NCBI GenBank assembly: GCA_050179685.1
Contig: JBFXEW010000001.1
Coordinates: 124,001-188,000 of the forward strand
Source of the DNA: GWE2-40-63 sp050179685
Lineage (GTDB): Bacteria; Bacteroidota; Bacteroidia; Bacteroidales; SZUA-534
Length of the DNA: 64,000 nucleotides
Direction: 5' to 3'
In this document: one piece after another, positions 1-7,800 of the stretch
Layout: every line of letters starts with the position of its first letter
Position numbering within the stretch: position 1 is the stretch's first letter
Translations under genes and position numbers: made by a program
The notes under the pieces: generated by a model
What the model saw: the letters and a program-made list of their open reading frames with translations, nothing else
Told to the model about the DNA's origin: nothing
Database searches by the model: none

Positions 1-219
1 ACCGGTGGTATAACCATATTGCTGAATCGGGGTTATCGCATTTTCAAGCAGTACGTTTTTCCATTGAGCCAGATTGGGTTTGGTCCAGTCGCCATAAATA
101 CGTTTAAAAGTGGGAGTTCCGTATTTGGCAAGCTCTTCCATCATCCCTTTAACATTGGCTGAAGGAACATTATCGGCATCAATAATTACTGCCAGTTTTA
201 AGTCGCGCGTTGTTTCCAT
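1..219 (-). CDS. NYN-domain (DUF88-like) protein, N-terminal part only
   Basis: The ATG lies at 219-217 and the reading frame runs off the left edge after 73 codons, so only the N-terminus is present. The translation begins METTRDLKLAVIIDADNVPS. The hydrophobic strand followed by 'DADN' is the first acidic motif of NYN (LabA/DUF88) domains, which have the PIN-like RNase fold. The segment 'KRIYGDWT' matches the second conserved strand of this family. NYN proteins with this start often carry an OST-HTH domain further on, which cannot be checked here. The gene follows the LtaS-like gene by 47 bp on the same strand and may be the last gene of that operon. An RNA-processing role is inferred from the family only. 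Confidence 0.75.
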   Translation of the reverse strand, partial: METTRDLKLAVIIDADNVPSANVKGMMEELAKYGTPTFKRIYGDWTKPNLAQWKNVLLENAITPIQQYGYTTG

Positions 220-266
220 GGTCTAAAGATACACCGTTCTCCTCACAAAAAGGAGCGGCAATACAT

Positions 267-2216
267 TTATTTTCCGTTTCCTGACAAGGTATCGATTCGT
301 AACTTCTGGTTTACCAGCATGTATTGAAATACCTGCATTTGTGCTTTGGCATATGTTTCCATCTGATTTGCCTCCTCGGGAAAATCATTTACAAGGTTTT
401 GGGTATCCCTGTTTTTGTACCTGAACAATTTTTTCTCGCCCCCGGTATTAAAAATAAGGAAAAGCTCATCGCTCAACACCCCTATTTTATCGTCGTCGTT
501 AAAATAAATATAAGGGCGCTTCTGCTTCAGTAAATCAATGCCCAGGGTATTGTTCAGATAGGGCTGTTGCAGCAATCCCATTAAGGTTGGAAAAACATCT
601 ATCTGGCCACCCAAAGAATTAAAGCTTTTGGGCTCACCAAGCAATTCCGGGCCATAAAACAATAAAGGCGAATGATGGTAATTTAAAGCAATATCGTAAA
701 TAGCATCCATGGGAGCGCCATGATCGGCAATAAATACAAATAAGGTATTCTTAAACCAGTTTTTTTCGGTAGCTGCTTCAATAAATTGCTGAAGCGACCA
801 ATCGGCATATTCAACAATCTGTTCCTTAATGTTACCATTTTTAGGAGTAAAATAATCGGGAATATAATAAGGGCCATGATCGCTGGCTGTCATAAGCGTT
901 ACAAAAAAAGGATTTGCCGATGCCGCCATTTCGTCGAGAACAGGAAGCGCAAAACGGAACAGATAATCGTCGGGAACACCCAGGGTAGTTTTCACTTCGG
1001 CTGCCGGATAATCTTTCTGGCTGATAACCTGTTCAAAATCGTTGGCAAACAGAAAACCTTCCACATTGTCGAACTGTCCGTCGTGCGTAGTAAAATAAGT
1101 GGTAGAATAACCCAGGTTTTTCAATGTTGATGCCATCCCATTATAACTTTGCATATCTTTTAAATGGTGTTGCATAAATAGCGATGGAAAAGAAAAAAGT
1201 GTTCCAAAAACTCCATTGTAAGTGTGTTTACCCGCGGTATAAATCTGCTCAAAATAATACGACTCGTTAGCCAGGCTGTCGAGAAAGGGCGTTAAATTAC
1301 TTGGGTTTCCATGGCGACTCATTTTAGCTGTACTCATTCCCTCCATAAGTATCAAAACCACATTGGGTTTATTGGAACTAAGCGAATCGGGAATAACAGT
1401 CCGCGCAATGGGCGAGCCGGGTATAGCATTATCAATTCCCAGTTGTTTTTGAACCAGATTAATGGCCTGTTGATCGTCCATTAAAGCAATGGCTTTGTTT
1501 TTATCCTTTTTTGCATCCAGATGGGAGCGCATCAGCGTAAATGCAGGATTCAACCCCAATTGATTTAAAAAGGCATTGTTGCAAAAGTAGGCGGTACCCA
1601 CCCGAATGGGCGATTTTTTTTGTATGCGTCCCCGCATCCCCAAAAAAATGAACCCCAGCATAAGAATGGTTACCAAAGACAAGATCCACCAATTGCTTTC
1701 AGTAACTTTCATTTCGCTTGATTTAAAGATTTTCCGAAGCAAAAAGAAAAAGAATAAGACCAAAACCAACCACAAGCCGATGTAAATAAAATACTTGGGT
1801 TCCTGAAGAATCATGGCTAATACAAAATCGGCGCTATCCATCCACTTAAAAGCGGCTACTGAAAACCGCTGAAAAAATTGATTGAAATAAGGAATATCGG
1901 CAGCACTTATGGCAAAAAGCAAAACAAAAGCCAGAAAAACCACATAAAAAAGCACCTGATTAACCCAGCGAACCGGCCATTTGAATAACTCAAACAGCGA
2001 AAGTATAAGGGCAGGAAAAAAAAGCACATATCCCGCAATTACCAAATCGAAGCGAACACCCATAACGAAAGCCCGGATTAGCGTAACAAAACCGTCTGTT
2101 TCAAATGAGAACTTATCTGTTTGGGTTAAAAATAAAATAAAACGAAAAATAAAAAACACGAGTAGTACCAGCGCATAGACTTTAAGTATTTGGGTAAGCG
2201 TTCGAAATCTGGTCAT
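267..2216 (-). CDS. LtaS-like sulfatase-fold phosphoglycerol/phosphoethanolamine transferase, inner membrane
   Basis: This 649-residue protein has about five N-terminal membrane segments (to about residue 195) and then an extracytoplasmic alkaline-phosphatase/sulfatase domain (about 285-600). 'NVVLILMEGMS' (285-295) carries the first metal-binding acidic residue, E292. T332 in 'GKHTYNGVFG' sits where LtaS has its catalytic threonine. 'IADHGAP' (496-502) and 'YHHSP' (513-517) supply the remaining metal ligands. The architecture equals LtaS/MdoB-type enzymes, which move phosphoglycerol or phosphoethanolamine from a lipid donor onto glycans or polymers. The substrate in Bacteroidota is not known to me. 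It lies 10 bp after a glycerophosphodiester phosphodiesterase gene on the same strand, which hints at linked glycerophosphate chemistry. Confidence 0.88.
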   Translation of the reverse strand: MTRFRTLTQILKVYALVLLVFFIFRFILFLTQTDKFSFETDGFVTLIRAFVMGVRFDLVIAGYVLFFPALILSLFELFKWPVRWVNQVLFYVVFLAFVLLFAISAADIPYFNQFFQRFSVAAFKWMDSADFVLAMILQEPKYFIYIGLWLVLVLFFFFLLRKIFKSSEMKVTESNWWILSLVTILMLGFIFLGMRGRIQKKSPIRVGTAYFCNNAFLNQLGLNPAFTLMRSHLDAKKDKNKAIALMDDQQAINLVQKQLGIDNAIPGSPIARTVIPDSLSSNKPNVVLILMEGMSTAKMSRHGNPSNLTPFLDSLANESYYFEQIYTAGKHTYNGVFGTLFSFPSLFMQHHLKDMQSYNGMASTLKNLGYSTTYFTTHDGQFDNVEGFLFANDFEQVISQKDYPAAEVKTTLGVPDDYLFRFALPVLDEMAASANPFFVTLMTASDHGPYYIPDYFTPKNGNIKEQIVEYADWSLQQFIEAATEKNWFKNTLFVFIADHGAPMDAIYDIALNYHHSPLLFYGPELLGEPKSFNSLGGQIDVFPTLMGLLQQPYLNNTLGIDLLKQKRPYIYFNDDDKIGVLSDELFLIFNTGGEKKLFRYKNRDTQNLVNDFPEEANQMETYAKAQMQVFQYMLVNQKLRIDTLSGNGK

Positions 2217-2226
2217 AGGTAACTTT

Positions 2227-3084
2227 TTATTGATTTAGAGCATGGCTTTTCAACTGATGTTTCAGTGTTTTTGGTGTTCCCATTTGGGGATGATAATCAA
2301 CAATTATATGTTGAATACCCAGTTCAAAAACCTGATTGATGTTGGTACAATCGACCCCATAAACCATGCGCCGGTTTAAATAATTAATTTGTTTTAAAAA
2401 GCGAAGGTGCTTTGCGGTAGTTTTGTGCAGGAAGCCGGAATAAAAATCGGGTTTTACCCGGGCAGGAATAAAAAAAAGCAGCCAGCCTTTTCCCGCATTA
2501 AACCCTTCGAGAACCGTCTGTATATTTTTGTTTTTCAGTTTTAAGTAAGCCACAAACCAGAAATCGGTACTGGCTATTAAGATGCTTTGGTAAGCCTTCT
2601 GTTGTTCAAGTTTTACCAGCAAGGTGTCGGCAATCCAGCGTTCTTTTTGTTTTATGTCAAGGTAAACGGTCAGCGAATCGTTGTACTGAGACAAAAAATC
2701 ATCGAGAAGCAGCACCTTATTCTCGGTTTTTTCCCCGTTAAAAAGCAGTTGGTGCTTCTGTATTTGAGAAAAGTTCAGGTTTTTCAGCGAATCACTAATC
2801 CCAAGCAGGCGCTCACAACTTTCATCGTGAAAAACTACCAGTTTTTTGTCTTTGGTATAACGAATATCGGTTTCAACCATATGAAACCCATGTTCAAGCG
2901 TTTTGTGAAAAGCATCGGTACTGTTTTCGGCAAATCCGTAATTCATTCCCCGGTGAATAAATACCATGGGTTTATTTGGATTTAGCTGGCGCGGTGTTAC
3001 ATTTCCTCCCCGTTGAATACCCAAAAGCAACAGAATCACTACAAAAATAAAAACTACAAATACACTGTATTTAAAATAACGCAT
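2227..3084 (-). CDS. Glycerophosphodiester phosphodiesterase family protein, membrane-anchored
   Basis: This 285-residue protein has one N-terminal hydrophobic segment (about 6-23), a signal anchor or signal peptide, then a GDPD TIM barrel. The signature is intact: 'HRG' (44-46), 'AENS' (52-55), 'ETDIR' (71-75) and 'HDE' (86-88), which supply the general acid/base histidines and the metal ligands. The C-terminal strand 'IIVDYHP' fits the end of the barrel. GDPDs hydrolyse glycerophosphodiesters to glycerol-3-phosphate and an alcohol, and here the site would be periplasmic. It is the first gene of a tight run with the LtaS-like gene. The substrate could be a lipid headgroup or the product of its neighbour. 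Which it is cannot be told from sequence. Confidence 0.88.
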   Translation of the reverse strand: MRYFKYSVFVVFIFVVILLLLGIQRGGNVTPRQLNPNKPMVFIHRGMNYGFAENSTDAFHKTLEHGFHMVETDIRYTKDKKLVVFHDESCERLLGISDSLKNLNFSQIQKHQLLFNGEKTENKVLLLDDFLSQYNDSLTVYLDIKQKERWIADTLLVKLEQQKAYQSILIASTDFWFVAYLKLKNKNIQTVLEGFNAGKGWLLFFIPARVKPDFYSGFLHKTTAKHLRFLKQINYLNRRMVYGVDCTNINQVFELGIQHIIVDYHPQMGTPKTLKHQLKSHALNQ

Positions 3085-3156
3085 TATACCTTACAAAACC
3101 TGGTTAAAGTTAATTCTAATGATGCTTTTTGCCTGGCCTTCAAACCCCAGGCGGCT

Positions 3157-3164
3157 CAAAAGTA
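3157..3164 (-). promoter_or_regulatory. Putative -7 box for the GDPD/LtaS-like operon
   Basis: On the minus strand this octamer reads TACTTTTG, an exact match to the Bacteroidota -7 consensus TAnnTTTG. It lies 73 bp upstream of the GDPD start at 3084. No clear TTG (-33) is found 19-21 bp further upstream, so the assignment rests on the -7 box and its position alone. Confidence 0.4.
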
Positions 3165-3241
3165 GTAAAAAGTTGGTTGAACCCGAATAATTGATACAGA
3201 CATATTAAACATTCAAGGGAACAGGCGGTTTGAAAAAAGCT

Positions 3242-3275
3242 AAAAAAAACCCCGCTTTTAAGCAGGGTGTTTTTC
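3242..3275 (-). terminator. Rho-independent terminator of the paralogue pair
   Basis: An interrupted hairpin (ACCCC-GCTT against AAGC-GGGT with a small loop) is flanked by A8 on the left and T5 on the right. On the minus strand it follows the stop codon at 3299 by about 25 bp and ends in a U-run. It closes the two-gene unit 4701 to 3299. Confidence 0.65.
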
Positions 3276-3298
3276 ATAAATTACTATCTCAGGCTGGT

Positions 3299-3907
3299 TT
3301 ACTGAACCAAAGCCAGAATATTTCGGATGGGAACCTGACCCACCATATTCATAAAATCGTTCTCGCTGGCTGTTCCCGAATATTCAAACTGAATTAAGGA
3401 ATTATTTACCGGAACCATAAGGTTGTAACCCTGAACCTGGTTATTTTCATCAATCCGCTTTTCGAACAAAGCCTTGTAACCCTCAACGGTAATCTTCTTT
3501 TGATTGGCATTGGCTCCCAACATCATGGGCATGGCCAGCATAGCATTTATACCGGTTAATAAAGGAGAATTACCCATAATTGAGAAATCAAGACTTTCCG
3601 TTTCCCGGGTCCATTCCCGGTTTACCATAAGCCCTACCATTCCTGTTGAGGCATCGGTAATATTATCCTGATTGGCTGAACTACCCATTCCGTTAATGGT
3701 AGCAGGTAACATAGCAATAATTTCGTTTCCAATTTTTATATCCAACTCTCGCAGAGCGTCCTGAATAGCATTACGGCTTACGTCGAGTTGACCCGAAGCA
3801 TAAGCCGAGTTGGCCTGCGAAATGTATTTTTCAACATCCTGAGCGTTTACCAACGTAACGTAGCCCAATAAAAAAAGGATGCTTATCAGTTTATATATTT
3901 TATTCAT
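3299..3907 (-). CDS. Secreted protein of unknown function, paralogue of the next upstream gene
   Basis: The 202-residue product begins with a signal peptide (about residues 1-22, ending VNAQ). I do not recognise a named family. The mature part starts with a helix rich in small residues ('AYASGQLDVSRNAIQDALRE') and then a mixed region with 'NREWTRE' and a Met/Ala-rich hydrophobic patch ('MLAMPMMLGANA'). The same order of motifs (AY-SG, EAL/DAL-x2-LD-x2-IG, NREW/KREY, FSxM-NS) occurs in the 260-residue neighbour, so the two are diverged tandem paralogues. This gene starts 11 bp after its partner's stop, which implies cotranscription. It is probably periplasmic, since no lipobox cysteine is present. 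Confidence 0.7.
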   Translation of the reverse strand: MNKIYKLISILFLLGYVTLVNAQDVEKYISQANSAYASGQLDVSRNAIQDALRELDIKIGNEIIAMLPATINGMGSSANQDNITDASTGMVGLMVNREWTRETESLDFSIMGNSPLLTGINAMLAMPMMLGANANQKKITVEGYKALFEKRIDENNQVQGYNLMVPVNNSLIQFEYSGTASENDFMNMVGQVPIRNILALVQ

Positions 3908-3918
3908 TGTTTTACAGT

Positions 3919-4701
3919 TTAATTTTCTCCAAACATCTTTTTAATAAACGCATAATCGAAGGCTTTAGCCATTTGTGTAAGCTCGGCTTCGCTGGCAATA
4001 TTTACCCCTTCAATTAAAATCTGGGTTTGCTGGCCCAGCGACAGGTTAATTTTGTATCCCGACGATTCATCGAAGGAAATAACCGCCTGATTACCGGAAA
4101 TTTCAACCGTTTTTTGGCTGGGTTGATTCGAATAGGTGTACATTCCGGTGTTAATGGCAGCATTGGCAAAAGCAGCCAGCGAGCTGTTCATTACACTAAA
4201 GCTGAACCATTTATCGCCAAGCTGATACTCCCGTTTGATTATTAAGCCAGCCCAGCTGGCAGAACTTGAAGCAATTTGATCGTTTTCGGCTAAAACAGCA
4301 AGACCTTCAACGCTCGAAGGAAATGATTGCAGTATTTTATCACCAATCATCAAATCCAGATTTCCCAAGGCTTCGGTAAGTCCTGCCCGGGTTTTTTTGT
4401 AATTGCTTCCGGAATAGGCGTTTGCCGCCTCATTTAACGAAAGGCTTACATCTTTCGACGATTTTTCAAGTCCTTTTGAGCTCCCGGCCCGCTGCCCCGG
4501 CCGGCCTGAAGTTTCCGTTTCCTGATACGGATCTGCCTGTGGTTGTTGCTGCTCGTTTTGTTCCGTGCCCAGCACTTTATTTATTGCTTCTTTTTTAAGT
4601 TTATTCAGCGCTGCTCCCCTGAGCGATTGTGAATAAACATTGGGTGAAACAAGCCAAATCCCAATTAAAAGTAAGATTAATGCGCCTTGTTTTGCTTTCA
4701 T
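3919..4701 (-). CDS. Secreted protein of unknown function, longer tandem paralogue
   Basis: This 260-residue protein has a signal peptide (about 1-25, ending YSQS), a polar Gln/Glu/Ser-rich linker (about 45-80, including NEQQQP) and a C-terminal domain of about 180 residues. That domain aligns by eye with nearly the whole mature part of the downstream gene: 'NAYSGSNYKKTRAGLTEAL', 'LDLMIGDKIL', 'LIIKREYQ' and 'FSFSVMNSS'. The extra linker suggests that this copy is tethered or exposed differently. No catalytic pattern is visible and I assign no function. It leads the two-gene operon and has a -7-like box 47 bp upstream. Confidence 0.7.
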   Translation of the reverse strand: MKAKQGALILLLIGIWLVSPNVYSQSLRGAALNKLKKEAINKVLGTEQNEQQQPQADPYQETETSGRPGQRAGSSKGLEKSSKDVSLSLNEAANAYSGSNYKKTRAGLTEALGNLDLMIGDKILQSFPSSVEGLAVLAENDQIASSSASWAGLIIKREYQLGDKWFSFSVMNSSLAAFANAAINTGMYTYSNQPSQKTVEISGNQAVISFDESSGYKINLSLGQQTQILIEGVNIASEAELTQMAKAFDYAFIKKMFGEN

Positions 4702-4747
4702 AGCTTTACCTATTTCAGTTGTTACTAATTTGTGTAATATGGGATAT

Positions 4748-4755
4748 CAAAAGTA
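4748..4755 (-). promoter_or_regulatory. Putative -7 box for the paralogue pair
   Basis: The minus strand reads TACTTTTG (TAnnTTTG), 46 bp upstream of the ATG at 4701. It is the same octamer as that ahead of the GDPD operon. No convincing -33 TTG was found. Confidence 0.4.
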
Positions 4756-4871
4756 AAACATATTTTTGTTAAACAGATCGGCAAAGCAATAATTTAACAA
4801 CATACTGGTTCTAAGCCAACAATAGCAGTGTTGCGGCTGAGATGGTTTATGGAAAAAGAATTATTTCGACC

Positions 4872-5846
4872 TTATTTTTTTCGGCTGATGGTATATTCTA
4901 CCAGTTGAACCAGCGATTTATTGGCATCGTTCTGGGGAAAGTGACTTAAAATTTCAAGCGCCTGGTTTTTGTAGTTATTCATTACTTCGGTGGCGTATTC
5001 AATGCCTCCGTTTCTTCGCACAAAATCCATAATGTCGTCAATCATTTTAACGCTTTTGTTTTTCTGGCGCATCATTCGAATAATCTGACGTTTTTCTGAA
5101 GCCGAACACTTACTTAATGAATGGATAAACGGAAGGGTCATTTTTCGTTCTTTGATGTCGTTTCCCGATGGTTTGCCAAAATTCCCGTTACGATCGTAGT
5201 CGAACAAATCGTCGCGAATCTGGAAAGCCATTCCCAGACACTCGCCAAAAGCCTCCATTTTTTCAATCAGTTGGCCGTTTACTCCCACCGAATGCGCTCC
5301 GGCTTTGGTACAGGCAACCATTAACGCTGCCGTTTTTTTTCGGATGATTTCAAAATAGGTTTTTTCATCGATGTCGAGCTTGCGGGCTTTTTCAATTTGC
5401 AAAAGTTCCCCTTCGCTCATTTCCTCAACAGCTGTTGATACAATTTTTAATTGTTCAAATTCATTTTTGTGCACCGCCAGTAAAAGGCCTTTAGCCAGCA
5501 AGTAATCGCCCAAAAGAACGGCTATTTTATTCTTCCAAAGCGCATTTATCGAGAAGAATCCCCGACGCATGTTCGAATCATCAACCACATCGTCGTGAAC
5601 CAGCGTAGCGGTATGCATCAATTCAATAAGCGAAGCTGCATGATAGGTTGATTCGTTAACCTCCCCATTTAAGCGGGCTGTTAAAAAAACCAACATGGGA
5701 CGCATTTGCTTGCCCTTGCGTTTAAGCAGATAATTTATAATTACATTTAATAGTGAAGCCTTGCTTTTTAAATAGGATTTAAAATAAGGTTGAAAATTTT
5801 CCATTTCATCCTTAATTGGGGCTTTTATGATATCAACTGTTGACAT
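4872..5846 (-). CDS. Long-chain trans-polyprenyl diphosphate synthase
   Basis: The enzyme extends farnesyl- or geranylgeranyl-PP with isopentenyl-PP and most likely makes the menaquinone side chain. Counting from the chosen start MSTVDIIKAP it has 324 residues, the usual size of octaprenyl-type enzymes. The frame stays open 15 codons further up, but that stretch (Tyr/Phe-rich) is not family-like. The first aspartate-rich motif is 'DDVVDD' (85-90) followed by 'MRRG'. The second is in 'QIRDDLFDYD' (about 210). Small residues (Ala80, Thr81) stand at the fifth and fourth positions before the first motif, where short-chain synthases carry bulky aromatics, so a long product is inferred. The next gene downstream on the strand lies beyond 170 bp, so it is probably transcribed alone or with the gene at 5919. 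Confidence 0.92.
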   Translation of the reverse strand: MSTVDIIKAPIKDEMENFQPYFKSYLKSKASLLNVIINYLLKRKGKQMRPMLVFLTARLNGEVNESTYHAASLIELMHTATLVHDDVVDDSNMRRGFFSINALWKNKIAVLLGDYLLAKGLLLAVHKNEFEQLKIVSTAVEEMSEGELLQIEKARKLDIDEKTYFEIIRKKTAALMVACTKAGAHSVGVNGQLIEKMEAFGECLGMAFQIRDDLFDYDRNGNFGKPSGNDIKERKMTLPFIHSLSKCSASEKRQIIRMMRQKNKSVKMIDDIMDFVRRNGGIEYATEVMNNYKNQALEILSHFPQNDANKSLVQLVEYTISRKK

Positions 5847-5918
5847 GTATTCCGATTTGCGGTAAAAGTAATAATTTATTGACAATAACAACCTGCCATT
5901 TATGGCATTTCGAGCGCA

Positions 5919-6503
5919 TTACTGCCTTAGAACAATAAAGAAATCCATAATGTTGTTGGGGACAATTACTTTTAAAACATGTCCGTTATCAATTACAAAT
6001 TCCATGGGACGATCGCCATTAGCTAAAACAAAGGTATGTGCATCTTTTTTAACTAAGGGTTTGGGACTTCCGGCAAACTCTGAAAATATGGTATCGGGAA
6101 TAATTGCTGCATTAAAATACAAACGGGTAATTCCGTTTGTAATGGCTTTTTTATAGTTCGATTCCGGTTCATTTAGTTTGCTAATAACATAAGCCGTATC
6201 GCTACGTTGAACCTGGCAATAATGGTAATACCGTTTATTTACCCTGATGTAAGCCAGAGAGTTTTGCAGAACATGCTCCTTAAAAGCCGATTCCATGTGA
6301 TATTCAATAATATATTTTCGTAAAAAAGGCACCCGGGCGGTAAGGTAATAATGGCTGGTGTCGTCGGCCAACTTTTGCACCACCCGCAACTCACCCAGAT
6401 GAACCAAACGCGTTTTAATATCGAACCAAAGTGTATCCTGAGCCACACTCCGCCAGACGATTAGCAATAAAAACATCGATAACAATAAACTCCTTTTGCC
6501 CAT
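5919..6503 (-). CDS. Small exported protein, DUF6134-like (tentative)
   Basis: The 194-residue product has a signal peptide (about 1-21, ending SVAQ) and a beta-rich mature domain: 'FDIKTRLVHLGELRV', 'YYLTARVPFLRKYIIEY' and a C-terminal 'GHVLKVIVPNNIMDFFIVLR'. This pattern of exported beta-sandwich proteins resembles DUF6134 of Bacteroidota, but the match is from memory. No catalytic residues stand out. It lies 72 bp upstream of the polyprenyl synthase on the same strand and is divergent from rbfA. Confidence 0.6.
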   Translation of the reverse strand: MGKRSLLLSMFLLLIVWRSVAQDTLWFDIKTRLVHLGELRVVQKLADDTSHYYLTARVPFLRKYIIEYHMESAFKEHVLQNSLAYIRVNKRYYHYCQVQRSDTAYVISKLNEPESNYKKAITNGITRLYFNAAIIPDTIFSEFAGSPKPLVKKDAHTFVLANGDRPMEFVIDNGHVLKVIVPNNIMDFFIVLRQ

Positions 6504-6543
6504 TTGGTGTTATGCATTGAATAGTATAAACAGCTGCTCATTT

Positions 6544-6604
6544 TACCTTTGTTGAATGATTCAAAAAAAGCAAGGCTTAATTTACAGCAGAATGGTTAAC
6601 TTTG
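6544..6604 (+). promoter_or_regulatory. Two -7 boxes ahead of rbfA
   Basis: TACCTTTG at 6544-6551 and TAACTTTG at 6597-6604 both match TAnnTTTG on the plus strand, 97 and 44 bp ahead of the rbfA ATG. The nearest TTG for the first is 24 bp upstream (6517-6519), slightly long. The second has none. Either or both may drive the rbfA operon. Confidence 0.45.
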
Positions 6605-6640
6605 CCACGTATTAAGCAAATAAATTTAAAAAAATATTCC

Positions 6641-6988
6641 ATGCATACACCTTCACCCCGACAACATAAAGTGTCACGGCTTATTCAGAAAGACATGGCC
6701 GAAATGCTTCAGCTTTTTGCTAAAGACTGGCTTCCAGGAGTTTTACTCAGTGTTACATCGGTTCGTGTTAGCCCCGATTTTGCCCTGGCCAAAGTTTTTG
6801 TCAGTGTTTTTCCTTCCGATAAATCGGATGCCGTTCTTGAGATGCTAAACAAAAACAACAAAGAAATTCGCTACCAACTGGGGCAACGCGTAAAAAACCA
6901 GTTACGGAAAATTCCGGAAATTGCAATATTTCTCGACGATTCGCTCGATTATATGGAACAAATTGACAAAAAACTAAAAGATATTTAA
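6641..6988 (+). CDS. rbfA: 30S ribosome-binding factor RbfA
   Basis: RbfA binds the maturing 30S subunit near the 5' end of 16S rRNA and helps late assembly, notably in the cold. The product has 115 residues, the usual size. It begins MHTPSPRQHKVSRLIQKDMA, which fits the family's N-terminal helix (R-x-V/L-x-x-x-I-x-x-E/D). 'VRVSPDFALAKVFVSVFP' is the conserved KH-type strand and 'IRYQLGQRVKNQLRKIPEI' the central helix. A TTG at 6602 extends the frame by 13 codons but lies inside the -7 box, so the ATG at 6641 is preferred. It heads a plus-strand run of four genes. Confidence 0.93.
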   Translation: MHTPSPRQHKVSRLIQKDMAEMLQLFAKDWLPGVLLSVTSVRVSPDFALAKVFVSVFPSDKSDAVLEMLNKNNKEIRYQLGQRVKNQLRKIPEIAIFLDDSLDYMEQIDKKLKDI

Positions 6989-7008
6989 CCCCAAACCCAA
7001 AGGTCTTG

Positions 7009-7782
7009 ATGAAGTGGATTATTGGAATCGCCAGCAGGTATATTCCCCGTCATATTCAACAATTATTTGCTCATTGGTTACTCATTTTAATTTCGCCATT
7101 TTATCGGGGAAATCGCTTTGAGGATCCCATTGACGGAAAAACCTACCGTAAGCTCTTGCCTTACGGACAATTAAACAAACGCGAAAACGCACTGGCACCT
7201 TTAAGCCTCTCGCTGGAGCGGCATCGGTTAATCTGGTTGTACCTGAAAGAACAAACCGACTTTTTTACGGCTCCCATCAGGTTTTTACACGTAGCGCCCG
7301 AATACTGTTTTCTTCGTCGCTTTAAAAAGCAAAAAAACCTGGATTATGTAAGTGCCGACTTAATTTCGCCCTGGGCCGACATTAAAATGGATGTCCGAAA
7401 TATTCCTTTTCCGGAAAATAGTTTTGATGTGGCCATGTGTAATCACGTATTTGAGCATGTTGAAGAAGATTTACAGGCAATGCGTGAGTTTTACCGGGTT
7501 TTAAAACCCGGCGGATGGGCCATTTTTCAGGTTCCCATTGATTATTCGCGTGAAGAAACATTTCAGGATCCTTCGATTACCGATCCCAAAGATCGGGAAA
7601 AATACTACTGGCAACACGATCACGTACGCCTTTACGGACGCGATTACAGCAAACGCCTGGCAGCTGCCGGTTTTAAAGTGGAAGAGAACAATTACGAACA
7701 ACAGCTGGGCGAAACTTTAAGCAGGCGTTATGCCTTGCCAAAGGGCGAAATACTTTATATTTGCCGAAAACCAAGCCATTAA
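7009..7782 (+). CDS. Class I SAM-dependent methyltransferase
   Basis: The protein has 257 residues from the ATG at 7009. A TTG sits directly ahead of it at 7006 in the same frame. The Rossmann methyltransferase core is clear: 'FLHVAPEYCFLRRF' (motif I, with the usual G-x-G replaced by APE), 'YVSADL' (motif II), 'DVRNIPFPENSFDVAMCNHVFEHV' spread over motifs II-IV, and 'EFYRVLKPGGWAIFQVP' (motif V). The substrate is unknown. The position between rbfA and a Lol-type permease, 20 bp from rbfA, suggests one transcript. The lost glycine motif is a mild oddity, but such variants occur in this methyltransferase branch. Confidence 0.82.
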   Translation: MKWIIGIASRYIPRHIQQLFAHWLLILISPFYRGNRFEDPIDGKTYRKLLPYGQLNKRENALAPLSLSLERHRLIWLYLKEQTDFFTAPIRFLHVAPEYCFLRRFKKQKNLDYVSADLISPWADIKMDVRNIPFPENSFDVAMCNHVFEHVEEDLQAMREFYRVLKPGGWAIFQVPIDYSREETFQDPSITDPKDREKYYWQHDHVRLYGRDYSKRLAAAGFKVEENNYEQQLGETLSRRYALPKGEILYICRKPSH

Positions 7783-7800
7783 ACACAAAAAGTTTGAACC

